From contig JAYRSJ010000009.1 of NCBI GenBank assembly GCA_041920215.1, forward strand, positions 89,600-153,599: DNA of 64,000 nt, in the 5' to 3' direction. The DNA comes from JAYRSJ01 sp041920215. Its GTDB lineage: Bacteria > Pseudomonadota > Gammaproteobacteria > Burkholderiales > Burkholderiaceae_C. Below are positions 43,565 through 50,860 of this stretch, piece by piece; position 1 is the first letter of the stretch; the number at the start of each line of letters is the position of its first letter. The notes beneath the pieces were generated by a model. The model saw only the letters and a program-made list of their open reading frames with translations, did not search any database and was not told the origin of the DNA. Both the position numbers and the translations under genes were made by a program.

Positions 43565-44929
43565 ATGTCGTCCTCCGAGACCAGCCTGCCCCTGTCCACC
43601 GGTACCGACCTGCCGGCCTATATCGGCAAGTACAAGGTGCTGCGGCGCCTGGGCGAGGGCGCCACCAGCGATGTCTTCCTGGCCCTGGACGAGTTCCGCC
43701 GCACCGAGGTGGCGATCAAGCGGGTGCGCGCCTGGGCCCTGAGCAGCCGCGGCGGCCCCGGCGACCAGTTCCCGATGCGCTTCTTTGCTGCCGAGGCGGC
43801 GCTGGCCGGCCGGCTGCAGCATCCCAATGTCGTGCAGATCCTCGATGCGGTGCCCGAGCAGGACGCGCCCTATCTGGTGATGGAGTATGTGCCGGGGGTG
43901 ACGCTCAAGCATTTCTGCCGCAGCGACCGGCTGCTGCCGCTGGACCAGATCGTCGAGCTCGGCTTCAAGTGCGCGATGGCGCTGTCCTATGTGTTCCGCC
44001 AGGGCCTGATCCACCGCGACGTCAAGCCGGCCAATCTGCTGGCGGTGCTGGACAGCCAGGGCCAGCTCACCGACGTCAAGGTCAGCGATTTCGGCAGCGC
44101 GCTGAACCTGCATTCCGACTCGACCCAGGTACACCGCGTCGGCTCGCTGGCCTATATGCCGCCCGAGCAGATCGACGGCGGCGATGTCGACTGTCGGGCC
44201 GATATCTATTCGCTGGGCGCGGTGCTCTACCACCTGGTGGGCGGGCGGCCGCCCTTCGATGCGCCCAACCAGATGGCGCTGATGCACCAGATCTACCACC
44301 AGGCGCCGCCCTCGCTGCAGGGCCTGCGCGGCGGCGTCACGCCGGAGCTGGATGCGGTGATCCTCAAGGCCCTGGCCAAGCACCCCAGCGAGCGCTACCC
44401 CGACTGGGAGAGCTTTGCCCATGACCTGTCGCAGCTGGTGGCGCTGCAGCTGATTCCGCTGGTACGGCTCAACGAGGTGAAGGACTCGGAGCGCTTCAAT
44501 ATGCTGCGCGAGCTGGAGTTCTTCCGCGACTTCGGCGATGTGGAGCTGTGGGAGGTGGTGCGCCGCGCGCGCTGGCGCCGCTTTCCGCTCGAGCATGCGC
44601 TCTACAAAAAGGGCCAGGAGGGCAATACCTTCCACATCATTGCCCAGGGCGAGGTCGAGGTCTGGCGCGATGGCGCCAAGGTGGCCACGCTGGGGCAGGG
44701 CACCTCGGTGGGCGAGATGGCCTATCTGGCGCCCAACCCCGATCTGCGCCGCCACAGCACCGATATCCGGGTCAGCCAGGTCTGCACGACGATCTCGTTC
44801 ACACCCGAATCGCTGGGCCTGCTGAGCCCCGAGTGCCAGCACCGCTTCGACCGCGCCTTCATCCAGGTGCTGGTGCGCCGCCTGCATGCGGCGCATGAGC
44901 AACTCTCGCATCCGCGCCGCATTCTTTGA
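43565..44929 (+). CDS. Ser/Thr protein kinase fused to a cyclic-nucleotide-binding domain
   Basis: A 454-aa cytoplasmic protein. The Hanks-type kinase domain covers about residues 18-285: glycine loop RLGEGATSDVF, catalytic Lys in VAIKRV, catalytic loop LIHRDVKPANLL (near 150), DFGSA (near 175) and MPPEQ as the APE equivalent. Residues 318-440 form a CAP/PKA-type domain (KKGQEGNTFHIIAQGEVEVWRDGAKVATLGQGTSVGEMAYL), with GE in the phosphate-binding cassette. No membrane segment is present. Order is kinase first, sensor last. Cyclic nucleotide control of phosphorylation is inferred. The start at 43565 follows a -10/7-nt spacing; 43553 is in frame. Confidence 0.9.
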   Translation: MSSSETSLPLSTGTDLPAYIGKYKVLRRLGEGATSDVFLALDEFRRTEVAIKRVRAWALSSRGGPGDQFPMRFFAAEAALAGRLQHPNVVQILDAVPEQDAPYLVMEYVPGVTLKHFCRSDRLLPLDQIVELGFKCAMALSYVFRQGLIHRDVKPANLLAVLDSQGQLTDVKVSDFGSALNLHSDSTQVHRVGSLAYMPPEQIDGGDVDCRADIYSLGAVLYHLVGGRPPFDAPNQMALMHQIYHQAPPSLQGLRGGVTPELDAVILKALAKHPSERYPDWESFAHDLSQLVALQLIPLVRLNEVKDSERFNMLRELEFFRDFGDVELWEVVRRARWRRFPLEHALYKKGQEGNTFHIIAQGEVEVWRDGAKVATLGQGTSVGEMAYLAPNPDLRRHSTDIRVSQVCTTISFTPESLGLLSPECQHRFDRAFIQVLVRRLHAAHEQLSHPRRIL

Positions 44930-45009
44930 ATTGCCGGTCGACACCGGCCTGTGATGGAATGCTTGGCGGAAGCAGCGTCGCTTCCGCATCTTTCAGGGAA
45001 GGAGTGCCC

Positions 45010-45309
45010 ATGAAGAAGACCCTCACCATGCTGGCCCTGCTGGCGGTGGCCGTCGCCGCCCAGGCGCAGGACAAGGCGCCCACCGCTCAGCAGAGCAAGA
45101 TGGGCATGTGCAACAAGGAGGCTGGCGACAAGAAAGGCGACGAGCGCAAGGCCTTCATGAAGGACTGCCTGTCCGCCAAGCCGGCCGGGGCCGCCTCAGC
45201 GACCGGCACGCCGCAGCAAGAGCGCATGAAGCGATGCAATGTCGAAGCCAAGGGCAAGACCGGCGACGAGCGCAAGGCCTTCATGAAGGAATGCCTCAGC
45301 AACAAATAG
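45010..45309 (+). CDS. PsiF-repeat periplasmic protein
   Basis: A 99-aa exported protein. The ATG at 45010 has AAGGAG 5 nt upstream. Signal peptide residues 1-19 (MLALLAVAVAAQA-Q). Two PsiF repeats follow, each with a Cys at both ends: MCNKEAGDKKGDERKAFM then DCL, and RCNVEAKGKTGDERKAFM then ECL. E. coli PsiF is phosphate-starvation induced; function is unknown and no clear Pho box is seen here. The two repeats share a 29-nt identical DNA stretch (45136-45164 and 45262-45290), indicating recent internal duplication or homogenisation. Confidence 0.85.
   Translation: MKKTLTMLALLAVAVAAQAQDKAPTAQQSKMGMCNKEAGDKKGDERKAFMKDCLSAKPAGAASATGTPQQERMKRCNVEAKGKTGDERKAFMKECLSNK
45136..45290 (+). repeat. 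direct repeat pair (29 nt identical) within the PsiF gene
   Basis: The 29-nt segments at 45136-45164 and 45262-45290 are identical and in the same frame, 126 bp apart. They encode GDERKAFMKE/D of each PsiF repeat. Confidence 0.85.
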
Positions 45310-45339
45310 GCGCGGCTCGTTGCCAGATCTCTGGCCCGC

Positions 45340-46251
45340 TCAGCTGCGCCGCGCCCAGTAGGCGGGATCGGCGTAGTTGAGCTTCAGGAAATCGATCCAC
45401 AGCCTGACCCGCAGCGGCAGATGCTTGCGCTGCGGCACGACGGCAAAAATGCCGTTCGGTGCGGCCGCATAGTCCTCCAGCACCGCCACCAGGCGGCCGG
45501 CCTCGATATCGGCCTCCACCTCCCAGATGCTGCGCCAGGCGATGCCCAGGCCGCGCAGGCACCAGTCGTGCAGCACCTGGCCGTCGCTGCAGTCCAGACG
45601 GCCGCCCGGCCGCCAATGGGTCAGCTGGCCGCCCACCATGAAGGCCCAGCCGCGGCTCTGGCTGGCTTCCGAGCTGAGACCCAGGCATTGGTGACGCCCC
45701 AGCTCGTCGGGATGCTGGGGCAGGCCGGCGCGCTTCAGATAGGCGGGCGCGGCGACGCAGAGCCGCCGGTTGTCGGCCAGGCGCATGCTGACCAGGCTGG
45801 AGTCCTGCAGATCGCCGACCCGCACCGCGCAGTCGAAGCCCTCGTTGACGATGTCCACCACCCGGTCGCTGAGATTCAGCGACAGGCTCAGGTCCTGGTG
45901 CTGGGCCAGGAACTCCGGCACCAGCGGCGCCACATGGCGGCGCCCGAAGCCGGCCGGCGCGGTGATGCGCAGATGGCCGCTGGCCTTGACCCCGCCGGCG
46001 CTGACACTGGCCTCGGCATCGGCAAATTCCACCAGCAGGCGCTGGCAGTCCTCCAGAAAGGCGCTGCCCTCATGGGTCAGCGTGATGCGTCGGGTGGTGC
46101 GCACCAGCAGCTTGACGCCCAGGCGCTCCTCCAGCGCATCGATGCGCCGCCCCATCACGGCCGGGGCGACGCCTTCCAGCTGGGCGGCCGCGGTGAGGCT
46201 GCCCTTGGTGGCGACCGCGACAAAGGATTCGATCTGTTTGAGCCGGTCCAT
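45340..46251 (-). CDS. LysR-family transcriptional regulator
   Basis: A 303-aa regulator. The winged HTH is residues 1-60 (MDRLKQIESFVAVATKGSLTAAAQLEGVAPAVMGRRIDALEERLG). The effector-binding domain (residues 90-295) contains GHLRITAPAGFGRRHVAPLVPEFL and YDCAVRVGDL-like segments of the CrgA/DsdC-like group. It is divergent from malate synthase G, with 173 bp between starts, the classical arrangement in which the LysR protein controls its divergent neighbour. A GATTCA-N15-TGAATC element lies in that gap. Confidence 0.92.
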   Translation of the reverse strand: MDRLKQIESFVAVATKGSLTAAAQLEGVAPAVMGRRIDALEERLGVKLLVRTTRRITLTHEGSAFLEDCQRLLVEFADAEASVSAGGVKASGHLRITAPAGFGRRHVAPLVPEFLAQHQDLSLSLNLSDRVVDIVNEGFDCAVRVGDLQDSSLVSMRLADNRRLCVAAPAYLKRAGLPQHPDELGRHQCLGLSSEASQSRGWAFMVGGQLTHWRPGGRLDCSDGQVLHDWCLRGLGIAWRSIWEVEADIEAGRLVAVLEDYAAAPNGIFAVVPQRKHLPLRVRLWIDFLKLNYADPAYWARRS

Positions 46252-46320
46252 GGGCCGATTCTTGCGCGATCGGAGCGGCTTTACCGCTGCCCGCCGGTGG
46301 ATTTGTGCAAAAACATCAGG

Positions 46321-46347
46321 GATTCAATGCGTCCAGCGTTATGAATC
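46321..46347. promoter_or_regulatory. candidate LysR-type operator upstream of glcB
   Basis: GATTCA and TGAATC form a perfect 6-bp inverted repeat separated by 15 bp, containing a T-N11-A type arrangement. It lies 70 bp upstream of the lysR start and 78 bp upstream of glcB. TAAATT further toward glcB (about 46365) may be part of its -10. Confidence 0.45.
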
Positions 46348-46424
46348 AAGGGGCGGGACTGGCATAAATTCAGGCTCAGTCAAGCTCCCCTCCGAATCCG
46401 TTCCCAAGCCGAAAGAGTTCCACC

Positions 46425-48617
46425 ATGAGCGCACGCACCGCATGTCATCGTCTCCAGGTCGCCACCCCGCTGTACCGCTTCATCGAGGATGAGGTGCTGC
46501 CGGGCACCGGTATCGGCAGCGCCCAGTTCTGGGCGGGCTTCGACGCCATCGCCCATGAGCTGGCGCCCAAGAACCAGGCCTTGCTGGCCGAACGCGAGCG
46601 CCTGCAGACCGAGCTGGACGCCTGGCACAGCGCCCACCCCGGGCCGGTGCGCGATATGGCGGCCTACCAGGATTTCCTGCGCCGCATCGGCTATCTGGTG
46701 CCGGTGCCGGCCCAGGTGACGGCGACGACGGCCCATGTGGACGCCGAGCTGGCGCTGCAGGCCGGGCCGCAGCTGGTGGTGCCGATACTGAACGCCCGCT
46801 ATGCGCTGAACGCGGCCAATGCGCGCTGGGGCTCGCTGTATGACGCGCTCTACGGCACCGATGCGATTCCCGAGACCGAGGGCGCGGACAAGGGCAAGGG
46901 CTACAACCCGGTGCGCGGGGCCAAGGTCATCGCCTTTGCGCGCCAGCTGCTGGACCAGGCCGCGCCGCTGGCCGGCGCCTCGCACCGCGATGCCGCCGGC
47001 TACTCAGTCGAGGGCGGGCAGCTGGTGGTGAGCCTGATCGGCGGCGCCCGTACCGGCCTGGCCGATGCCAGTCAGTTCGTCGGCTTCCAGGGCGAGGCGA
47101 GCGCGCCCCGCGCGGTGCTGCTGGTGCACAACGGCCTGCATCTGGAGATCCAGATCGACCGCAGCACCGCCATCGGCCAGGGCGACGCCGCCGGTGTGGC
47201 CGATGTGCTGGTGGAAGCGGCGCTGTCGACCATCCTCGATCTGGAGGACTCGGTGGCCGCGGTCGATGCCGAGGACAAGCTGCTGGCCTACCGCAACTGG
47301 CTGGGCATCCAGCTGGGCACGCTGACCGAGGAGGTCAGCAAGGGCGGCAAGACCTTCACCCGCCGCCTGAACCCGGACCGCGTCTACCGCCAGCCCGCCG
47401 GTGGCGAGCTGCGCCTGCACGGCCGCTCGCTGATGTTCGTGCGCAATGTCGGCCATCTGATGACCAATCCGGCCATCCTGCTGGCCGACGGCAGCGAGAT
47501 TCCCGAGGGCATCATGGACGCGCTGATCACCACCACGATCGCGCTGCATGATCTGCAGGGCCATGGCAAGGACGGGCTGCGCAACTCGCGCCAGGGCTCG
47601 GTCTATATCGTCAAGCCCAAGATGCACGGCCCGGCCGAGGTGGCTTTCGCGGCCGAGCTGTTCGGCCGCGTCGAGCAGTTGCTGGGCCTGGCGGACAGCA
47701 CGGTCAAGCTGGGCATCATGGACGAGGAGCGCCGCACCAGCGTCAACCTGAAGGCCTGCATCGCCGCGGCCGCCAGCCGGGTGGCCTTCATCAACACCGG
47801 TTTCCTGGACCGCACCGGCGACGAGATGCACACCGCGATGCTGGCCGGGCCGATGCTGCGCAAGGGCGATATGAAGAGCAGCGCCTGGATCCAGGCCTAT
47901 GAGCGCAGCAATGTGCTGACCGGCCTGGCCTGCGGACTGCGCGGCCGCGCCCAGATCGGCAAGGGCATGTGGGCCATGCCCGATCTGATGGCGGCAATGC
48001 TGGAGCAGAAGATCGCCCACCCACGAGCCGGCGCCAACACCGCCTGGGTGCCCAGCCCCACGGCCGCCACCCTGCATGCCCTGCACTACCACCAGGTTCA
48101 TGTGGCCGAGGTGCAGCGGGAACTGGAGCAGATCGATGCCGAGGCGGAGCGCGCCGACATCCTGGCCAAGCTGCTGACCGTGCCGGTGGCCGAGCGCGCC
48201 GACTGGACGGCCGAGCAGCGCCAGCAGGAGCTGGACAACAATGTGCAAGGCATCCTCGGCTATGTGGTGCGCTGGATCGACCAGGGCGTGGGCTGCTCCA
48301 AGGTGCCCGACATCAATGGGGTGGGTCTGATGGAGGACCGCGCCACCTTGCGCATCTCCAGCCAGCACATCGCCAACTGGCTGCATCACGGCGTGGTCAG
48401 CGAGGCCCAGGTGCGCGAGACTTTCGCCCGCATGGCCAAGGTGGTCGATGCGCAGAATGCCGGTGATCCGGCCTACAAGAACCTGGCCGACCATCCGCAG
48501 GGCGCCGCCTTCCAGGCCGCGCTGGACCTGGTCTTCAAGGGCAAGGAACAGCCCAGCGGCTATACCGAGCCGCTGCTGCACGCCTGGCGGCTGAAGGTGA
48601 AGGCCGCGGGCGGCTGA
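46425..48617 (+). CDS. glcB: malate synthase G
   Basis: A 730-aa monomeric enzyme condensing glyoxylate with acetyl-CoA to malate, serving the glyoxylate bypass or glycolate use. Conserved segments: DLEDSVAAVDAEDKLLAYRNWLG (metal and substrate site), GRSLMFVRNVGHLMTNPAIL, KLGIMDEERRTSVNL and GLMEDRATLRISSQHIANWL with the catalytic Asp. Length fits the G isoform (about 720) rather than the shorter A form. No isocitrate lyase gene is in the window. A bidirectional terminator follows 18 nt after the stop. Confidence 0.96.
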   Translation: MSARTACHRLQVATPLYRFIEDEVLPGTGIGSAQFWAGFDAIAHELAPKNQALLAERERLQTELDAWHSAHPGPVRDMAAYQDFLRRIGYLVPVPAQVTATTAHVDAELALQAGPQLVVPILNARYALNAANARWGSLYDALYGTDAIPETEGADKGKGYNPVRGAKVIAFARQLLDQAAPLAGASHRDAAGYSVEGGQLVVSLIGGARTGLADASQFVGFQGEASAPRAVLLVHNGLHLEIQIDRSTAIGQGDAAGVADVLVEAALSTILDLEDSVAAVDAEDKLLAYRNWLGIQLGTLTEEVSKGGKTFTRRLNPDRVYRQPAGGELRLHGRSLMFVRNVGHLMTNPAILLADGSEIPEGIMDALITTTIALHDLQGHGKDGLRNSRQGSVYIVKPKMHGPAEVAFAAELFGRVEQLLGLADSTVKLGIMDEERRTSVNLKACIAAAASRVAFINTGFLDRTGDEMHTAMLAGPMLRKGDMKSSAWIQAYERSNVLTGLACGLRGRAQIGKGMWAMPDLMAAMLEQKIAHPRAGANTAWVPSPTAATLHALHYHQVHVAEVQRELEQIDAEAERADILAKLLTVPVAERADWTAEQRQQELDNNVQGILGYVVRWIDQGVGCSKVPDINGVGLMEDRATLRISSQHIANWLHHGVVSEAQVRETFARMAKVVDAQNAGDPAYKNLADHPQGAAFQAALDLVFKGKEQPSGYTEPLLHAWRLKVKAAGG

Positions 48618-48635
48618 AGCCGGGGCCGGAACGAG

Positions 48636-48664
48636 AAAGGGCGACCCCGCGGGGTCGCCCTTTT
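48636..48664. terminator. bidirectional intrinsic terminator
   Basis: AAAGGGCGACCCC and GGGGTCGCCCTTTT form a perfect stem around GC, with A/T runs on both flanks. It sits between the convergent glcB and S9 peptidase genes and serves both. Confidence 0.9.
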
Positions 48665-48685
48665 CATATGCCAGGCCGCCTGGGC

Positions 48686-50764
48686 TCAGAGCCCGCCGGC
48701 GCAGCCCGAGCTGAGGTAGTTGCTGATCAGCGAGAGCTGATGGGCATTGGTCTGGCGTGTCCACGCCGGGCCGTGGGCGTAGTCCTTGAGCACGTGGTAC
48801 TCCACCGGCTTGCCGGCCGCCATGGCCTTGTCGACGAACATCTCCGACTGGATCAGAGGCACCGTCTGGTCGCGATCACCGTGATAGACCATGATCGGAA
48901 TCTGGATCTGGTCCGCATGGCGCAGCGGGCTCATGCCGCGCACCGTCGGCTCCTGCCGCTGACGGAAGAAGGGGTCGGTGAAGAAGGCCACCCAGATGCG
49001 CTCGATGTCCGAGACACCGGCACCGGCGATCGCGCATTTGTAGAGCCCGTTCGGGCGCACCGCCGCGGCGAAGGCCGAGTAGCCGCCATAGGAATAGCCG
49101 AACATGGCCATGCGCTTCGGGTCAGCCAGCTTTTGCTCGACCAGCCACTTGGCGCCGTCGTCCTTGTCGTCCTGCATCTTCTGACCCCATTCGCGGTCGC
49201 CGGCGTACCACAGCGTCCGGCCCCAGCCCGCGGAGCCACGAAACTGCGGCTGCAGCACCACCCGGCATTGCGAGACCATCAGCGGCACCCAGCCCGAGCC
49301 GTCGTACTCCATGGTGTCGCGCGACCAGGGACCGCCGTGGGGGTGGATCACGGCCGAGTAGGGGCCCGGGCCGCATTGCTGCGGATTCGGCACCGTCAGG
49401 TAGGCCGGGATGTTCAGGCCGTCGCGCGCGCGGTAGTAGACGAAGCGCGAGCTGCCCAGCGCGCGCTTGTCGACCTGCGGGTACTCCTTGGCCAGCAGCT
49501 GGATGTTCTGGCCGCGCAGCAGGTAGTGCTCGGTCGGATAGGCCAGGCCGCTGACCCGGATCAGATAGACCGGCACCTCGCCCGGCACATACTGCGTCAG
49601 GCGCACGGACACGCCGTCATAGGCGCGGATCTCGGCCCGTTCGCCGCCGCCGACGCTGCGCAGCTCCTGGGTGATCTCGCGGATGCCCAGGGCCTGGGCG
49701 ACGCCCCGGACGACGGCATCCATCTTGGCATCGGCCCAGTGGTCGTCGCGCCCGAGGTGACCGTTGAACACATAGCCCTCGTAGCCGTCCTCGGCCGGGC
49801 CGCCGTCATTGCGGAAGGAGCGCACACCTCCTGCATCGAAGTACTTGTGCTCGAACAGCGCCGGGCCGATCTTGCGGGCCGCGATGTCGTACTCGTACAG
49901 GGCGGAGAACTCGCGGCCGACATTGCTCTGGATGACGGCCGTGTCGGGCTTGGTGCCCAGGGCCACCACGTCGACCACGTCGCGATCCTTGACGTAGCTG
50001 CGGAAATGTTCCTGCCACTCGCCATTCTTGGCACGGAAGTCGATGGCGATAAAGGCGCCCTTGTCATCGCTGCCGCCGCGCGACTTGGCCCAGGGCTGGC
50101 CGGCGGCGTTGACCCAGACATTGCCGTCCGACTCGCCCAGGCGCATCACCCGCGTGCTGCTGCGCGTGCGCAGGTTGTAGCGGTAGACGCTGCGGCTCTC
50201 GCCGCGGCTGTCGCTCTCCAGCACGATATGGTCCGGATCGGACAGCATGCGGTTCAGCACGGTCGGGTTGGCCAGCGCAGCCTGCAGCCTGGCCTCGTCC
50301 GAGCGGCCGATCTCCACCGAGGCCATCGGTTCGATCCAGGTCTTGCCGTCCAGATCGGTGAACAACAGCTTGCTGATGAAGGTCTTGGTGACCTGGTCGG
50401 TGCGCAGGTCGTAGGGCTGGAACAGCGTGACCTGCAGCATGTCGTTCTTCAGGAACGAGACGCTGCGGATCTGCATATTCTTGGCGCCTATCACCCTGGG
50501 CTTGGCCGCCAGGTCCGCCATCTTCCAGACGAAGATGTTGCGGGCGTCGCCCTCGCTGCCGATGGCGATCATGTGCTGGCCATCGGGAGAAATCTGGAAG
50601 CCGGTCATGCCGGGAAACTGCGCCAGGACTTCGGCGCTGGGGGCGCGGATCGGCGCGTCCGTGGCGCTCGTTGCCGCCAGGGCCGCTGCGCCCGTCAGCA
50701 GGGCGCCGCTCGACAGCGCGCACAGCGCGGCACGCCGGCCGGTTTTGATCAGGTAGTTTTTCAT
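48686..50764 (-). CDS. S9-family prolyl-oligopeptidase-like peptidase (first copy)
   Basis: A 692-aa exported serine peptidase. Start MKNYLIK at 50764; signal residues 1-27 (RRAALCALSSGALLTGAAALA-A). The N-terminal beta-propeller (residues 35-400) gates the active site. The alpha/beta-hydrolase domain has the nucleophile in FGYSYGGYSAF (near 540), the Asp in YHGDRDQTVPL and the His in DYAHGPAW. It resembles dipeptidyl/acylaminoacyl peptidases acting on short peptides. It lies downstream of a TonB receptor on the same strand with an intrinsic terminator between them. Confidence 0.92.
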   Translation of the reverse strand: MKNYLIKTGRRAALCALSSGALLTGAAALAATSATDAPIRAPSAEVLAQFPGMTGFQISPDGQHMIAIGSEGDARNIFVWKMADLAAKPRVIGAKNMQIRSVSFLKNDMLQVTLFQPYDLRTDQVTKTFISKLLFTDLDGKTWIEPMASVEIGRSDEARLQAALANPTVLNRMLSDPDHIVLESDSRGESRSVYRYNLRTRSSTRVMRLGESDGNVWVNAAGQPWAKSRGGSDDKGAFIAIDFRAKNGEWQEHFRSYVKDRDVVDVVALGTKPDTAVIQSNVGREFSALYEYDIAARKIGPALFEHKYFDAGGVRSFRNDGGPAEDGYEGYVFNGHLGRDDHWADAKMDAVVRGVAQALGIREITQELRSVGGGERAEIRAYDGVSVRLTQYVPGEVPVYLIRVSGLAYPTEHYLLRGQNIQLLAKEYPQVDKRALGSSRFVYYRARDGLNIPAYLTVPNPQQCGPGPYSAVIHPHGGPWSRDTMEYDGSGWVPLMVSQCRVVLQPQFRGSAGWGRTLWYAGDREWGQKMQDDKDDGAKWLVEQKLADPKRMAMFGYSYGGYSAFAAAVRPNGLYKCAIAGAGVSDIERIWVAFFTDPFFRQRQEPTVRGMSPLRHADQIQIPIMVYHGDRDQTVPLIQSEMFVDKAMAAGKPVEYHVLKDYAHGPAWTRQTNAHQLSLISNYLSSGCAGGL

Positions 50765-50813
50765 GCAAGCCACCAAAAAAGACGCCACTCGCGGGAATGG
50801 CGCTCCTCAAACG

Positions 50814-50844
50814 AAAAAGCCCTGGCAACCGTGGTTGCCAGGGC
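50814..50844 (-). terminator. intrinsic terminator after the TonB receptor gene (first pair)
   Basis: On the minus strand GCCCTGGCAACC and GGTTGCCAGGGC pair (12-bp limbs, short loop) and are followed by TTTTTCG. It starts 17 nt after the receptor stop and ends 50 nt before the peptidase start. Confidence 0.9.
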
Positions 50845-50860
50845 ATCGGAGCTCAGGCTA

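Noticed and set aside
45320..45334. Short inverted repeat GCCAG/CTGGC between the PsiF and LysR genes as terminator
   Set aside because: A 5-bp stem without a T-run is too weak to call.
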